IMG/VR virus record: IMGVR_UViG_3300033994_001756
Span: 1 to 64,000 of that record
DNA: 64,000 nucleotides
Direction: 5' to 3' (one strand)
From: a virus
The notes below the pieces were generated by a model. That model saw only the letters and a list, made by a program, of their open reading frames with translations. It did no database searches and was not told the DNA's origin. Below, in pieces: positions 38,158 to 48,887 of the stretch. Numbering within the stretch: position 1 is the first letter of the stretch; every line of letters starts with the position of its first letter. A program made the translations under genes and the position numbers.

Positions 38158-39759
38158 ATGCCTTCTTTAGTAACTGATAATTTTAGAGTGTTCGCAGCAC
38201 AGCAGTTCATAGAATCTCTTGATGAGCCTTACACTGGTGCATCTAAAGATGTAGATTCGTCTGCTAGTGCTCAAGCATATAGAAGTAAAATATATTTGTT
38301 TATTGGAAGATCTTATAACTGGAATGATGTAAACGGTACGATAAAAGAAAGGTATGGATTAGTTCCATCAGTAAGTGATCAAACACCACCAAATCCAGTT
38401 GATAATTTGGATGAATTGAATGAAATTTACGATGACATGATTGCAATTAAAAGAATTGAACGAGGTGATGTATCTGAAGTAATTCGTAAGCGAATTTGGC
38501 AATCTGGAATTGTATATGACATGTATAGGCATGATTATAGTCCTGCAAATCCAGCAAAAGCTTCATTGCAATCAAAATTATATGATTCAAATTTTTACGT
38601 GATGACCGATGATTTTCGTGTATATAAGTGCATTTATAATGGTCAAACTGCGCCTGGAGGAGCATATCCAAATGGAAAGCCATCAACGACAAAACCAACC
38701 GCAACTACTCCCACTATACAAACCACTAGTGATGGATATAGATGGAAGTACATGTATACTATAACTATCACAGATTATATTAAATTTGTTTCTACCGATT
38801 TTATTCCAGTCAAAATAGAGTCTGCTGTCACAAACGCTGCGGTCAATGGATCAATAGATCAAGTACTTGTTCAAAATGCAGGTTCAGGATTAACTATAAA
38901 TGGTAGTACCACTTCAGGAACTGTATATGCTAGCATTGATGGTAATGGTACTGGAGGAATTCTTGCAATTACTATTTCTGGTGGAGCGGTGACTTCAGCA
39001 GAAATTTCTGCAGTTGGTTCTGGGTATACATTTGGATATGTCGATCTATCAAAGTGTTACTCACAAAGTAATTTAAGTGGTTCTATAGTTGGACTAGGTG
39101 TAAATTCAAGTAGTGCTAAGATTCTTCCAATTATTTCACCTGCAGGTGGCCATGGTAAAAATGCAATATATGAATTAGGTGGATATAGAGTGATGATTAA
39201 TAAAAATATTGAATTTTTAGATGGCAATGGTGATATTCCAGTTAACATGGAATTTAGAAGATTTGGATTGATTGAAGATCCTCAAATTAGCAATTTAGAT
39301 TTTATTGAAACTACCGGAACAGTTTGCAAAGCAGTTAAATTTTTAAATACTACTCCTGAAACAACTACATTTTTAAACGGTCAAATTATAACTCAAACTA
39401 GAACAGTTGGAGGAATTACATATGAAGCAAAGGGAAGAGTTATTCATTGGGATCCAATAAATAAAGTTCTTAGATATTATCAAAATGAATATATTTCAGA
39501 AACTCAATCCACAACAAGTAAAAATAAATTAATTCAATTTACTGGAAATTCTATTATTTCTAGTGCGACTGCATCAGCTACTCCAGATTCTACATATACG
39601 GGATCCATCGCAGGACTCCCAGCTGTGCAATTTACAGATGGATATTTTACTTCTGAAATAACTCCATATAGTGGTAATATTCTGTATGTTGAAAATAGAA
39701 AACCAGTGTTTAGATCCAATGATCAAATTGAAGATGTAAAATTAGTTATTGAATTTTAA
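38158..39759 (+). CDS. gp8: baseplate wedge subunit gp8
   Basis: 533 residues (T4: 334). N-terminus MPSLVTDNFRVFAAQQFIES and YLFIGRSYNWND are conserved in cyanophage gp8, followed by FYVMTDDFRVYKCIYNG and WKYMYTITITDYIKF. An inserted Gly/Ser-rich beta region (about 235-300) accounts for the extra length. gp8 dimerises in the wedge. Confidence 0.85.
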   Translation: MPSLVTDNFRVFAAQQFIESLDEPYTGASKDVDSSASAQAYRSKIYLFIGRSYNWNDVNGTIKERYGLVPSVSDQTPPNPVDNLDELNEIYDDMIAIKRIERGDVSEVIRKRIWQSGIVYDMYRHDYSPANPAKASLQSKLYDSNFYVMTDDFRVYKCIYNGQTAPGGAYPNGKPSTTKPTATTPTIQTTSDGYRWKYMYTITITDYIKFVSTDFIPVKIESAVTNAAVNGSIDQVLVQNAGSGLTINGSTTSGTVYASIDGNGTGGILAITISGGAVTSAEISAVGSGYTFGYVDLSKCYSQSNLSGSIVGLGVNSSSAKILPIISPAGGHGKNAIYELGGYRVMINKNIEFLDGNGDIPVNMEFRRFGLIEDPQISNLDFIETTGTVCKAVKFLNTTPETTTFLNGQIITQTRTVGGITYEAKGRVIHWDPINKVLRYYQNEYISETQSTTSKNKLIQFTGNSIISSATASATPDSTYTGSIAGLPAVQFTDGYFTSEITPYSGNILYVENRKPVFRSNDQIEDVKLVIEF

Positions 39760-39767
39760 AATAAATA
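39760..39767 (+). promoter_or_regulatory. late promoter (AATAAATA)
   Basis: Between gp8 and the gp10-like gene. Confidence 0.6.
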
Positions 39768-39801
39768 ATAAGAAGCACAAAAAAACTTGAAGGTTAAATA
39801 G

Positions 39802-42800
39802 ATGCAAAATACAGATCTTAGTTTGCAACCATACTTTGATGATTTTACTGAAGATAAAAAATTTTATAAGGTATTATTTAAGCCAAACTATCCTGTACAG
39901 GCTAGAGAGTTAACCACACTCCAGTCAATGCTACAATACCAAATTGAGAAATTTGGTCAGCATGTTTTTAAAGAAGGTTCAGTAGTTATTCCTGGTCAAA
40001 CAGGTTATAACACTCAATATAATGCAGTTTTAGTACAGCCAACTGTAAACTCTATTAGCTTTGAAACTATCAGGCAAAATTTAACTGAAAAAACTATTAG
40101 AGGATTGACTAGTAATGTAGTTGCTACAGTAGTTAATAGTATTAGTGCTCAGCAATCTGAAAAATTAACTCCTACATTATACATTAAATATATTTCTTCT
40201 GGAAATATTGTAAATGGAACACAGTTCACTAAATTTGCAAATGGTGAAACTTTAGTTGATGAATTTAATAACCCAGTGGCAGTTACAGTATCCCAAAATG
40301 CAACTGATTATGTTGGAAGTGCTGCGTATATCACCGAAGGAGTATATTTCATTAGGGGATTTTTTGTAACTGTTCCACAACAAACTATAATATTAGATCA
40401 GTATTCAAATTTTCCGTCATATAAAATTGGGTTATCAGTACAAGAATCTATTGTAACTGCAGAAACAGATTCTAGCTTATATGATAATGCTGTTGGATCT
40501 TCAAATTATACTGCACCGGGAGCAGATAGACTTAAAATTGATGCAGTATTAACAAAACAAGATATTAATTTTGGATCTGATTCATCATTCATTGAACTTC
40601 TTAGATTAGATAAGGGGAAATTAGTTGAACAAGTTCAAGCTTCAGTTTATGATGAATTAGAAAAGAATTTAGCCAGAAGAACTTATGATGAATCTGGAAA
40701 CTATACTATTAACGATATTAATCTAAAAATTCGTGAAACTTATAATGATGGAAAAAACAATGGGGTATATAAGTTAAATGATACTCTTTCAGATGGAAGA
40801 AAAGTATTAAACAGGCAACCAACTGCAGAAGACGGTAATGCAATCAATGGCTTAGACTATTATACAATTGAATTAGATCCATTAAAAGCATATGTAAAGG
40901 GATATGAGATTAATAATACTAGCAAAAAATATCTGACCGTAGAAAAACCTAGATCATCACTATCTTTAAATAATCAAGGTATTTCTTCAATTTTTGGTAA
41001 CTATTTTACATTAAAAGTTAGTACAATTACCGGTGGAGTAATTCCAACTGGGACTACAATTCAGTTATTAAATTCTGGAACTCAAATTGGGCAATGTAGA
41101 TCATTGTCATTAATTTCTGGAGGAAGGTTATTTGTATGTGATGTCAGTATGTTTTCTGTCATCACTACATCTGAAGCTACCCCAAACGTAATAGTAGGAG
41201 ACTTTATCTTTGGCTCAAATGGAAGTCAAGGAGTAGTTCATGGAGTAAATGGTAATGTTATTACTGTAAGGCAAACTACTGGAGATTTTTCAGCAGGGGT
41301 ATCTTTTACCAATAGTAATAATTCTAGCACCCATATTGTAGCTACTGCAGTAAATAATAAGATTGAAAACATAACTTCAATTCTTGCTTCCGGTGGTGCT
41401 ACTGCACAATTAGAACTTGAACAAGTTTCAATTTCTGGATCTTCATTTGTAGTAACAACTAATGTATTAACTGGAACTTCTACTCAATTTTCTAGAGATT
41501 TGAAAGCTGGAATGAAGCTTCAGATCGGAACTAATATTGCAACAATTCAATCAATTTCAGGAGAAAGCGTAACTTTATCCACTGGAAGTATTGCAAACGG
41601 AACTTACTATTCAGTAAAAAAATTAGTTCCAAAATTAAATACATTTGGAGCTAATTTTTTCTCTAGATTTCCAAACACAGTTAAATCAACTTCAGATTTA
41701 TCATATTATAAAACTATAAACGAAACTAAAACTGTTTCTAACGGAGCTGGTGGTTTAGGTAGCGTGACTATCTCAACTACATCCGATTATGCTATTTCCA
41801 CTGCAGATATAAGTGTATCAAATTCATCTGGAAGTGTTAGTTATACAATAAGTTCTTCATCTCAACCAAGTAGTATAAATTTAGTTGTAAGCAGTTCTTT
41901 AATTAACACTTCTGTTTTAGTTACATATAAAGTAAAAGTAAATAATCCAACATTAAAAACTAAAACCTCAAATAAATTTAGTTGTTTACTTGTAGATAAA
42001 CAACAAAATAGTACTAATACCAAATATGGTACTAGAATTTCAGATAAAGAAATTTCATTAAAATTTTCTGATGTTTATCAAATTCATGCCATTCATGAAG
42101 CAATATCATCATCTGATGCCAATACTAATTTATTTGATAGTGTAGTTGTAAATGATTCAAGCCTACTTCAACTTGGTGATATTATATACTATGAGTCGGT
42201 CAGTGCTAGAATTATTTCTATCAGTGGAAATACATTATACATTAAATACTTGTCTTCTGATAAATTCCCAACTACATTCTCCCAGGCACTTCAAATTGTA
42301 ATTGCAGGAGATTCTAATATACAAGGTAAATTTATTACTTCGGTTTCGAATGGAACCTACAGAGATATTACAAATAACTTTAACTTAGTAAAAAATGATT
42401 CTACTGAATTTTATAATATTTCTAAGTTAGTTAGAAATGAAGGAAGACCAGTACCTACAAATAAATTTATTGTAATATTTGATTATTATATTCATTCTAA
42501 CACTTCAAATGATTTCTATACTGCAAATTCATATAATTTTAGTGAGGAGCCATTTGCTACTATTCCGACAACTTATGACGGAATTCCATATACAGATATT
42601 GTAGATTTTAGATATGAAACTACAGCCTCTTCAGTTGCTGGAACTTCTGGCACATTAACATCTCCATTTGTGGAAACTAATTCTGCGTTTGATTTATTCA
42701 GTTCTACTTCTCTTGCAAATAGAGTAGTTTCTACCTTTACATATCCAGGAGAACTTATTAGTGCTGATTATGATTACTACCTTGGAAGGATTGATAAAAT

Positions 42801-45800
42801 TTTTATAGATGAAAACAATAATTTACTAGCACTAAAAGGATCTGAATCAAACTCACCACAAGAGCCTCAGGAAATTCAAAATTCGCTGTTATTGGCTACA
42901 GTGACAATTCCCCCATATATGAAAGATGTTTCCTTGGCTGGCATTAAAATTAGTCAGCAGAAACGTTATACGATGAAAGATATTTCGTCAATTGACAGGA
43001 GACTGGAGACTGTAGAAAATTTAACTTCATTAAATTTATTAGAAGTTGGAACTAACAGTTTACTAATACTTGATGAGTTCGGTAATAATAGATTTAAAAC
43101 AGGATTTGTTGCTGATAATTTTAAAACTACTGATTTCGCAGACTTAAACAACGTCAGATATACTGCTTCTATTGATACTGAAAATGCAATATTGAGACCT
43201 TATCCATATGCAACCAAACTTGGAGTAAACTACGATAGTACTTCAACTACAACTAAGACCGGATCAATTGTAACTTTACCATATACAGAAACTGAGTATA
43301 TTAAACAGCAGTATGCAAGTAGAGTAGAAAATTTACAGCCATTTGAAGTCATTTCTTGGAATGGAGAAATTACTCTTCAACCAAATAAAGATGTGTGGTT
43401 TGATACGGTTAGAACCGAAACAAATACTCAACAAATAGATTTAACTACTCCATTTAGAGCATTATTTGATCGTACCACTGCATTAGCTGATCAATGGAAC
43501 ACTTGGAATACAACTATTGCCCCAAGACTTCAAGTTGCTGGTGGAACTTTAGCTGCGAGTAATACTGGATCTGTAGATAACACATTTACAACATTTACCC
43601 AAGATATTGAAGTCGGAGATAGTATTAATAGTATTGAAGTTAATAGATTTGTTCGTTCTAGATTGGTTTATTTAAAAGCTTCTAAGCTAAAAGCCAATAC
43701 TGTAATGCATTTCTTTGTAGATGAAGTATTGCATGATGAGATGATATTCCCACTTGATATGACTGGCATGACTGAAAGAACGGGTGCCTTTGTGGTTGGC
43801 GAAAAAGTATTTTTATCAAATACTAGTACTGTAACTTCACCTCCTGCATCATCTACTATAGAAGCTACCGTAGTTGAATCTTCACTTGGAAATTATACTT
43901 CATCCAGTACATATTTGTCAATAGATCCGCCAACTACTTCAGATAGAACTCAACTAAATCCCACTCTATTAAATTCTACGTATTATGTGATTGGAGAAAC
44001 CTCCAAAGCTGTTGGCAAAGTAACTTTAGTTAATTCAGCTAGAGTTAAAACTGATGCTTTTGGAAATTTACTCACATTTTTAATTATCAAACCAGACACA
44101 TTTGAAACTGGCAATTTATCATTTAAAGTTTGCGATCAAATTACAGGAACTTCAATTTATGGTATCTCTGAAACTAGTGCGGTAACTACATATGATACTC
44201 TTGGAACTACTGTAAATCTAACAAGCAACGTTATGTCGCTTGATTTACCAAACATTTCTTCTGGACCGATTAGAGGAACTACAGTAACATTTATTCCATT
44301 CCCACCACCACCACCTCCAGCTGGAGGAGGAGATCCAGTAGCTCAATCATTTTATGTAGATTCTCAAGGTGGAGTATTCCTGTCTTCAATTGATCTATAT
44401 TTCCAGTCAAAAGATTCCACAACTCCAGTTTCAATCGAAATTAGAACTATGGAAAATGGAACTCTCACCAGCACAGTAGTTCCAAATTCAGTTGCTGTAG
44501 TTCAAGCATCAGATGTTAAGATTTCTTCTGATGCATCACTAGCTACAAAATTTACTTTCCCATCTTTAGTATATTTAAATCAAGATACTTATTATGCATT
44601 CATGGTAAGAAGTGATTCAAAATTATATAAAATTTGGATTTCTAGGTTGAATGGTACTGATGTTACTACTTCTTATGCTATTGATAAGCAACCATATTCT
44701 GGATCACTATTCAAGTCACAGAATATGTCCACTTGGACTCCAGATCAATTTGAAGATGTCAAGTTTACCATTAATCGAGCAAAATTTGCCACCAATTCAA
44801 CATATACCTGTGTATTAAATAATGATCCAATTTCAGATGCATATTTAATTCAAAGTCCATTGAAACTGACTTCAAACTCAAGTGTAATTGAGGTATTCCA
44901 ACCAAACCACTGTATGAATACTAATCAAAATTATGTTAAACTTTCTGGAATAACTTCAGATGCACCACCAACAGTATTAACTAGTTCTGGAGGAATTACA
45001 ATAACATATATTGGAAATATTTCAGTAGGAAATGCATCTTCAGCTACTTGGCAAACAATTAATGGATCTCCAGTTAGCGAATCTAATCCTGGATATGTAA
45101 TGATAGATAATGAAATTATGAAATATACTTTGGTATCAGGAAATACGTTACGTATATCAGAAAGAGGTCTTGCAGGAACTACTGCAACTGCACATTCATC
45201 AAATTCACCAGTAATGTGTTATAATTTAAATGGCATTCCACTCATTGAAATAAACAGAGTTCATAAAATAACAGAAGTAATTGATTTCGATAATTATAAA
45301 ATTTCTACTGCAAGTAAAGCATCCTCAAACTTAAGGAGTGGTGGCGATACTGCAAAAGCATCTAGAAATATTCAATATGAGGAATTGTATCCAAATTTAA
45401 ATAATTTGGTTCTTCCTTCTACAGATATGACAGTAACATTTTCTAGTATAAGTGGAAGTTCATTATATGGACCTGCAAATTCATTTGCTCAATTAAATGA
45501 AGAGTCTATAGAAAATAAACAATATTCTAAAATGAATTCTTCTAGATTGATTGCATCTGCACAAAATACTGCAGTATATTATCCTGGATATCCATATACT
45601 TTAAAATTAAATGTTAAAATGTCTTCTGAATTGGATAATGTAAGTCCACTATTAGAATTATATGGCTCCTCATTGACTACCGTATCAAATAGATTGAGCA
45701 AAAAAGTTATAGATAATGTTATTGATGTATCTGCAGAGTTAACTCCATCTTCTGGTTTCTATTCATCATATATAACTAAAAAAGTGACATTACAAGGAGT

Positions 45801-46113
45801 ATCTACTTCAATCAAAGTATTTTTTGATGCAGTCAGAACTCAAGGTTTAAATGGAACTTATTCTGATATAAAGGTATTTGTTAGAACAGTAGGGGATGGA
45901 AATTTAGGGTCATTTAATGAAGCTGGTTATGTAGAGGTTCCCGCAGTATCATATCCAACATCCTCAAATTTTAATGACTATAAAGCATTTGAATTTGAGT
46001 TAAAGAATCTCTCAGAATTTAAACAATATGCTATAAAAGTTTGCATGATTGGTGACGATCAAACTAATAATATTAAAATCAGAAACCTTAGAGCTATTTC
46101 TCTCGCAGTTTAA
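39802..46113 (+). CDS. gp10: large baseplate/tail-pin protein (gp10-like, DUF4815)
   Basis: 2103 residues. N-terminal domain LQPYFDDFTEDKKFYKVLFK, then YPVQARELTTLQSMLQYQIE and FGQHVFKEGSVVIPG, is the DUF4815-type start common in cyanophage baseplate proteins. Middle part is beta-rich and Ser/Thr-rich; MKDISSIDRRLETVENLTSL is a helical oligomerisation stretch near 1055; a polyproline segment (FPPPPPPAGGG) lies near 1500. Position after gp8 fits T4 gp9/gp10. Likely homotrimeric and virion-exposed. Confidence 0.65.
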   Translation: MQNTDLSLQPYFDDFTEDKKFYKVLFKPNYPVQARELTTLQSMLQYQIEKFGQHVFKEGSVVIPGQTGYNTQYNAVLVQPTVNSISFETIRQNLTEKTIRGLTSNVVATVVNSISAQQSEKLTPTLYIKYISSGNIVNGTQFTKFANGETLVDEFNNPVAVTVSQNATDYVGSAAYITEGVYFIRGFFVTVPQQTIILDQYSNFPSYKIGLSVQESIVTAETDSSLYDNAVGSSNYTAPGADRLKIDAVLTKQDINFGSDSSFIELLRLDKGKLVEQVQASVYDELEKNLARRTYDESGNYTINDINLKIRETYNDGKNNGVYKLNDTLSDGRKVLNRQPTAEDGNAINGLDYYTIELDPLKAYVKGYEINNTSKKYLTVEKPRSSLSLNNQGISSIFGNYFTLKVSTITGGVIPTGTTIQLLNSGTQIGQCRSLSLISGGRLFVCDVSMFSVITTSEATPNVIVGDFIFGSNGSQGVVHGVNGNVITVRQTTGDFSAGVSFTNSNNSSTHIVATAVNNKIENITSILASGGATAQLELEQVSISGSSFVVTTNVLTGTSTQFSRDLKAGMKLQIGTNIATIQSISGESVTLSTGSIANGTYYSVKKLVPKLNTFGANFFSRFPNTVKSTSDLSYYKTINETKTVSNGAGGLGSVTISTTSDYAISTADISVSNSSGSVSYTISSSSQPSSINLVVSSSLINTSVLVTYKVKVNNPTLKTKTSNKFSCLLVDKQQNSTNTKYGTRISDKEISLKFSDVYQIHAIHEAISSSDANTNLFDSVVVNDSSLLQLGDIIYYESVSARIISISGNTLYIKYLSSDKFPTTFSQALQIVIAGDSNIQGKFITSVSNGTYRDITNNFNLVKNDSTEFYNISKLVRNEGRPVPTNKFIVIFDYYIHSNTSNDFYTANSYNFSEEPFATIPTTYDGIPYTDIVDFRYETTASSVAGTSGTLTSPFVETNSAFDLFSSTSLANRVVSTFTYPGELISADYDYYLGRIDKIFIDENNNLLALKGSESNSPQEPQEIQNSLLLATVTIPPYMKDVSLAGIKISQQKRYTMKDISSIDRRLETVENLTSLNLLEVGTNSLLILDEFGNNRFKTGFVADNFKTTDFADLNNVRYTASIDTENAILRPYPYATKLGVNYDSTSTTTKTGSIVTLPYTETEYIKQQYASRVENLQPFEVISWNGEITLQPNKDVWFDTVRTETNTQQIDLTTPFRALFDRTTALADQWNTWNTTIAPRLQVAGGTLAASNTGSVDNTFTTFTQDIEVGDSINSIEVNRFVRSRLVYLKASKLKANTVMHFFVDEVLHDEMIFPLDMTGMTERTGAFVVGEKVFLSNTSTVTSPPASSTIEATVVESSLGNYTSSSTYLSIDPPTTSDRTQLNPTLLNSTYYVIGETSKAVGKVTLVNSARVKTDAFGNLLTFLIIKPDTFETGNLSFKVCDQITGTSIYGISETSAVTTYDTLGTTVNLTSNVMSLDLPNISSGPIRGTTVTFIPFPPPPPPAGGGDPVAQSFYVDSQGGVFLSSIDLYFQSKDSTTPVSIEIRTMENGTLTSTVVPNSVAVVQASDVKISSDASLATKFTFPSLVYLNQDTYYAFMVRSDSKLYKIWISRLNGTDVTTSYAIDKQPYSGSLFKSQNMSTWTPDQFEDVKFTINRAKFATNSTYTCVLNNDPISDAYLIQSPLKLTSNSSVIEVFQPNHCMNTNQNYVKLSGITSDAPPTVLTSSGGITITYIGNISVGNASSATWQTINGSPVSESNPGYVMIDNEIMKYTLVSGNTLRISERGLAGTTATAHSSNSPVMCYNLNGIPLIEINRVHKITEVIDFDNYKISTASKASSNLRSGGDTAKASRNIQYEELYPNLNNLVLPSTDMTVTFSSISGSSLYGPANSFAQLNEESIENKQYSKMNSSRLIASAQNTAVYYPGYPYTLKLNVKMSSELDNVSPLLELYGSSLTTVSNRLSKKVIDNVIDVSAELTPSSGFYSSYITKKVTLQGVSTSIKVFFDAVRTQGLNGTYSDIKVFVRTVGDGNLGSFNEAGYVEVPAVSYPTSSNFNDYKAFEFELKNLSEFKQYAIKVCMIGDDQTNNIKIRNLRAISLAV

Positions 46114-46117
46114 AATT

Positions 46118-46351
46118 ATGAAAAAATTAATGGTAGATGGGCATCCAGGTCTTTATAGAGATACCGAAAGTGGTGCTATAATAAATGATAACTTATATGA
46201 ATATGAATCATATATGAAAAGTTATGAAAATCGAAAAAATAAATTCGATAAAATTAATCAAATTGAGAATGATCTACATGATTTAAAATCTGAAATGACT
46301 CAAATTAAAAATTTACTATTAGAATTAAATGAACGATCTACCATTAACTAA
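46118..46351 (+). CDS. coiled-coil small structural protein
   Basis: 77 residues from ATG 46118, five bases after the large gene. MKKLMVDGHPGLYRDTESGA, then a long coiled coil (IENDLHDLKSEMTQIKNLLL). Resembles small cyanophage proteins next to fibre genes. It overlaps the next ORF. Confidence 0.65.
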   Translation: MKKLMVDGHPGLYRDTESGAIINDNLYEYESYMKSYENRKNKFDKINQIENDLHDLKSEMTQIKNLLLELNERSTIN

Positions 46352-46487
46352 ACAGTTTACTCTTCAAAAAATTTATAATGATATAGATACTTTGAATGAA
46401 GAAGAAGCCAAAAAAATAGCGAAGGAATTTGCTAAATTATATCATATGCAACAGCATGTAGTGGCAAATTTATTAATTAAGAAATAG
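46329..46487 (+). CDS. NblA-like small protein (tentative)
   Basis: 52 residues, ATG 46329 to TAG 46485. LPLTKQFTLQKIYNDIDTLN, then EEEAKKIAKEFAKLYHMQQH and VVANLLIKK. The layout (LxLxxQFxL, a helix with EEA, and a second helix ending VVxNLLxK) resembles NblA, the phycobilisome-degradation adaptor of cyanobacteria, also reported in some cyanophages. The match is from memory and weak in the C-terminal contact residues. Alternatively a small helical-hairpin virion chaperone. Confidence 0.5.
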   Translation: MNDLPLTKQFTLQKIYNDIDTLNEEEAKKIAKEFAKLYHMQQHVVANLLIKK

Positions 46488-46495
46488 TCTATTAT

Positions 46496-46503
46496 TATAA
46501 ATA
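46496..46503 (+). promoter_or_regulatory. late promoter (exact TATAAATA)
   Basis: Exact T4 late consensus upstream of the 46535 gene. Confidence 0.8.
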
Positions 46504-46534
46504 ATATTGAAATCTATATTCTAGTGGCTTTTTC

Positions 46535-46867
46535 ATGGCAGCGGTAAAAAATTTATCGGTTGATCAGGGAACTGATTTCAATGCACAGCTCACGGTATAT
46601 GATGATAACAATGCGCCCTGGAATTTAACTGGGTACACGGCTTCTGCTAAAATAAAAAAATCATATTATAGTTCTACTTCTGTTGCATTTAATGTAACTT
46701 TTAACTCGAATAGAACTACTGGTATTATTATCATTGCTCTTACTTCTGCACAAACTTCTTCTATGGAGCAAGGAAGATATTTATATGATATAGTAATCGA
46801 AGATTCTTCCGGAAAAAAAGTTAGAGTAATAGAAGGAATCATTACCATTAATCCAGGAGTAACATGA
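46535..46867 (+). CDS. Ig-like/fibre-associated structural protein
   Basis: 110 residues. VDQGTDFNAQLTVYDDNNAP, then WNLTGYTASAKIKKSYYSST, is the BppU-like or Ig-like N-terminal domain frequent in phage receptor-binding modules. Precedes two fibre-like genes and overlaps the next ATG. Confidence 0.7.
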   Translation: MAAVKNLSVDQGTDFNAQLTVYDDNNAPWNLTGYTASAKIKKSYYSSTSVAFNVTFNSNRTTGIIIIALTSAQTSSMEQGRYLYDIVIEDSSGKKVRVIEGIITINPGVT

Positions 46868-47070
46868 GAGCCCAAATAGAAGTTTTAAATCAACCACAAG
46901 TTATCACTATTGCAACTAATACCACTCAAAGATTGTATTTTTTGGGTGATGTTAATGCAAGTAATGCTCAAAGTGGAGCGTTACTACAATATGATGCAAC
47001 TACTCAAACTTGGAATGCAACTAATAAACTAGATGCATCTGGTCTTACTATTGATGCAGGAAACTATTAA
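46864..47070 (+). CDS. small fibre-associated protein
   Basis: 68 residues, ATG overlapping the upstream TGA. RLYFLGDVNASNAQSGALLQ, then YDATTQTWNATNKLDASG, the typical GDVNxSN...LxYDxxTxxW repeat of cyanophage fibre proteins. Perhaps a split-off fibre domain. Confidence 0.65.
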   Translation: MRAQIEVLNQPQVITIATNTTQRLYFLGDVNASNAQSGALLQYDATTQTWNATNKLDASGLTIDAGNY

Positions 47071-47089
47071 TTTACCATAGGTACAAACC

Positions 47090-48877
47090 ATGTCAACTCT
47101 CATCAAAATAAAAAGATCCAGTACTTCAAATGTTCCAAATTTGGGGCAAGGAGAATTAGGATATTCTTGGGGAACTTCTACTTATACTGATGCACAGAGC
47201 GCATCAGTGACATCCTATGGAAAATTGTTTCTTGGAACTGGAACAGAAACTGGAGGATTAGCAGCAAATATTGAAGCTATTGGAGGAAAATATTTTACTG
47301 ATTTACTAGATCATGGTCATGGAACACTAACTGCAAATTCTGCTGTGATTGTAGATTCCGCAAATAAAATTAATGTTTGGAATGTTGATAATCTTAGACT
47401 AGACGGAAATATTATATCATCTACTAATTCAGATGGAGATATTACAATTTCTCCAAATGGAAATGGGGAAATTGTAATACCAGATAATACATTTTTAACT
47501 TTTGGTACAAGTAAAGATACCAAAATTACATATGATGAATCTACTGATGATAGATTGGAAATTACAGGTGCAGATTGGAATTTTGCAAATGGTGTTGCAA
47601 TTAAAGTCACAGATACCACAACATCAACATCATCTACTACAGGTGCATTAACTGTAACTGGAGGAGTTGGAATTGCAGAAAATTTACATGTAGGTGGAAC
47701 TGCAACTGTTAATACTTTAAGTGTTCTTAATACATTTTCGGTTTCAGATTTAACTGTAACTGCAGATTTAACTGTTCAAGGTGGAGATATTACAGTCTCC
47801 AACTCTGCAACTAATGTAAATATAAGAGATAATACTTCAAATTCATTTTCAATTAAAGAAGGTAATAATAGATACCTTAATATTATCACAACTGATAATT
47901 CAGAACTTATTCAGTTTTCCACTGGAAATGTGGATATCGATAATAATTTAAATGTTGATGGAGGAAGTTTAACTACCGGATCCAATTCATTTAATCTATT
48001 AAATACCACTGCAACTACTATTAATGCATTTGGTGCAGCCACAACAGTAAATTTAGGTACATCATCAACTACTGTAGATTTTGGTGACCTTAGAATAAGA
48101 GGAGCTACTATTTCTGGAGATGCGAATGGACAAACTATTGTAATTGATCCATTTCCGGCTGGAGGTGCATCTGGAGGAGATGTTGTAGTACGAGGAAATT
48201 TAAAAATTAGTGGAACTACAACTACAGTAAATTCAAATTCAATTACTATAAATGATCCAACTATTACATTAGGAGATTCAGTTAGTGACAAAGTACTCGT
48301 AAGTGATGCTTCAAATGGGGCTACAACTTTAACTTTAGATAATACAACTGGATTAAATACTGGTGATTTAATTAGTGGAAATTCAAATATTGTAAATGGA
48401 ACCACTATTACAGTAAATTCAGCAACACAAATTACATTAAGTTCAGCAATTACTGGAGCTATTTCAAGCGGAACTGAGTTTACATTTACTCAGGCAACAG
48501 ATGATAATATGGATCGTGGTATTGAATTCAAATACTACAATCAAAGTTTAAAAACTGGATTTTTTGGATACGATGAATCCGGAGAATCTGAAGACGTTAC
48601 TACATATTATTTTACATACATTCCAGACGCTACAAATAATAGCAGTGTGTTTACTGGAACAAAAGGAAGTGCATATTTCAAGACAGTCAAATTAGATGAT
48701 GGAGTAAATAAAGGAATTCCATTTTTCGATTCATACAAACGACTGACCTCAACTGCAGCCGCAAATATGGCAAGTCCAGGTACTGGGTCTGATGCTACTA
48801 CATCATATCAACTTTTAACCGTAAATAGTTCTGGAGTTCCAGTTTGGACTACAGCTATTGATGGGGGAAGCTACTAG
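47090..48877 (+). CDS. tail-fibre-like structural protein
   Basis: 595 residues. N-terminus TLIKIKRSSTSNVPNLGQGE, then LGYSWG, is the conserved attachment part of cyanophage fibre proteins. Repeated stretches follow (GDITISPNGNGEIVIPDNTF; TTTVNSNSITINDPTITLGD). The C-terminus is short and lacks a recognisable chaperone domain. Probably a trimeric fibre or whisker. Confidence 0.75.
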   Translation: MSTLIKIKRSSTSNVPNLGQGELGYSWGTSTYTDAQSASVTSYGKLFLGTGTETGGLAANIEAIGGKYFTDLLDHGHGTLTANSAVIVDSANKINVWNVDNLRLDGNIISSTNSDGDITISPNGNGEIVIPDNTFLTFGTSKDTKITYDESTDDRLEITGADWNFANGVAIKVTDTTTSTSSTTGALTVTGGVGIAENLHVGGTATVNTLSVLNTFSVSDLTVTADLTVQGGDITVSNSATNVNIRDNTSNSFSIKEGNNRYLNIITTDNSELIQFSTGNVDIDNNLNVDGGSLTTGSNSFNLLNTTATTINAFGAATTVNLGTSSTTVDFGDLRIRGATISGDANGQTIVIDPFPAGGASGGDVVVRGNLKISGTTTTVNSNSITINDPTITLGDSVSDKVLVSDASNGATTLTLDNTTGLNTGDLISGNSNIVNGTTITVNSATQITLSSAITGAISSGTEFTFTQATDDNMDRGIEFKYYNQSLKTGFFGYDESGESEDVTTYYFTYIPDATNNSSVFTGTKGSAYFKTVKLDDGVNKGIPFFDSYKRLTSTAAANMASPGTGSDATTSYQLLTVNSSGVPVWTTAIDGGSY

Positions 48878-48887
48878 GAGATAAATC

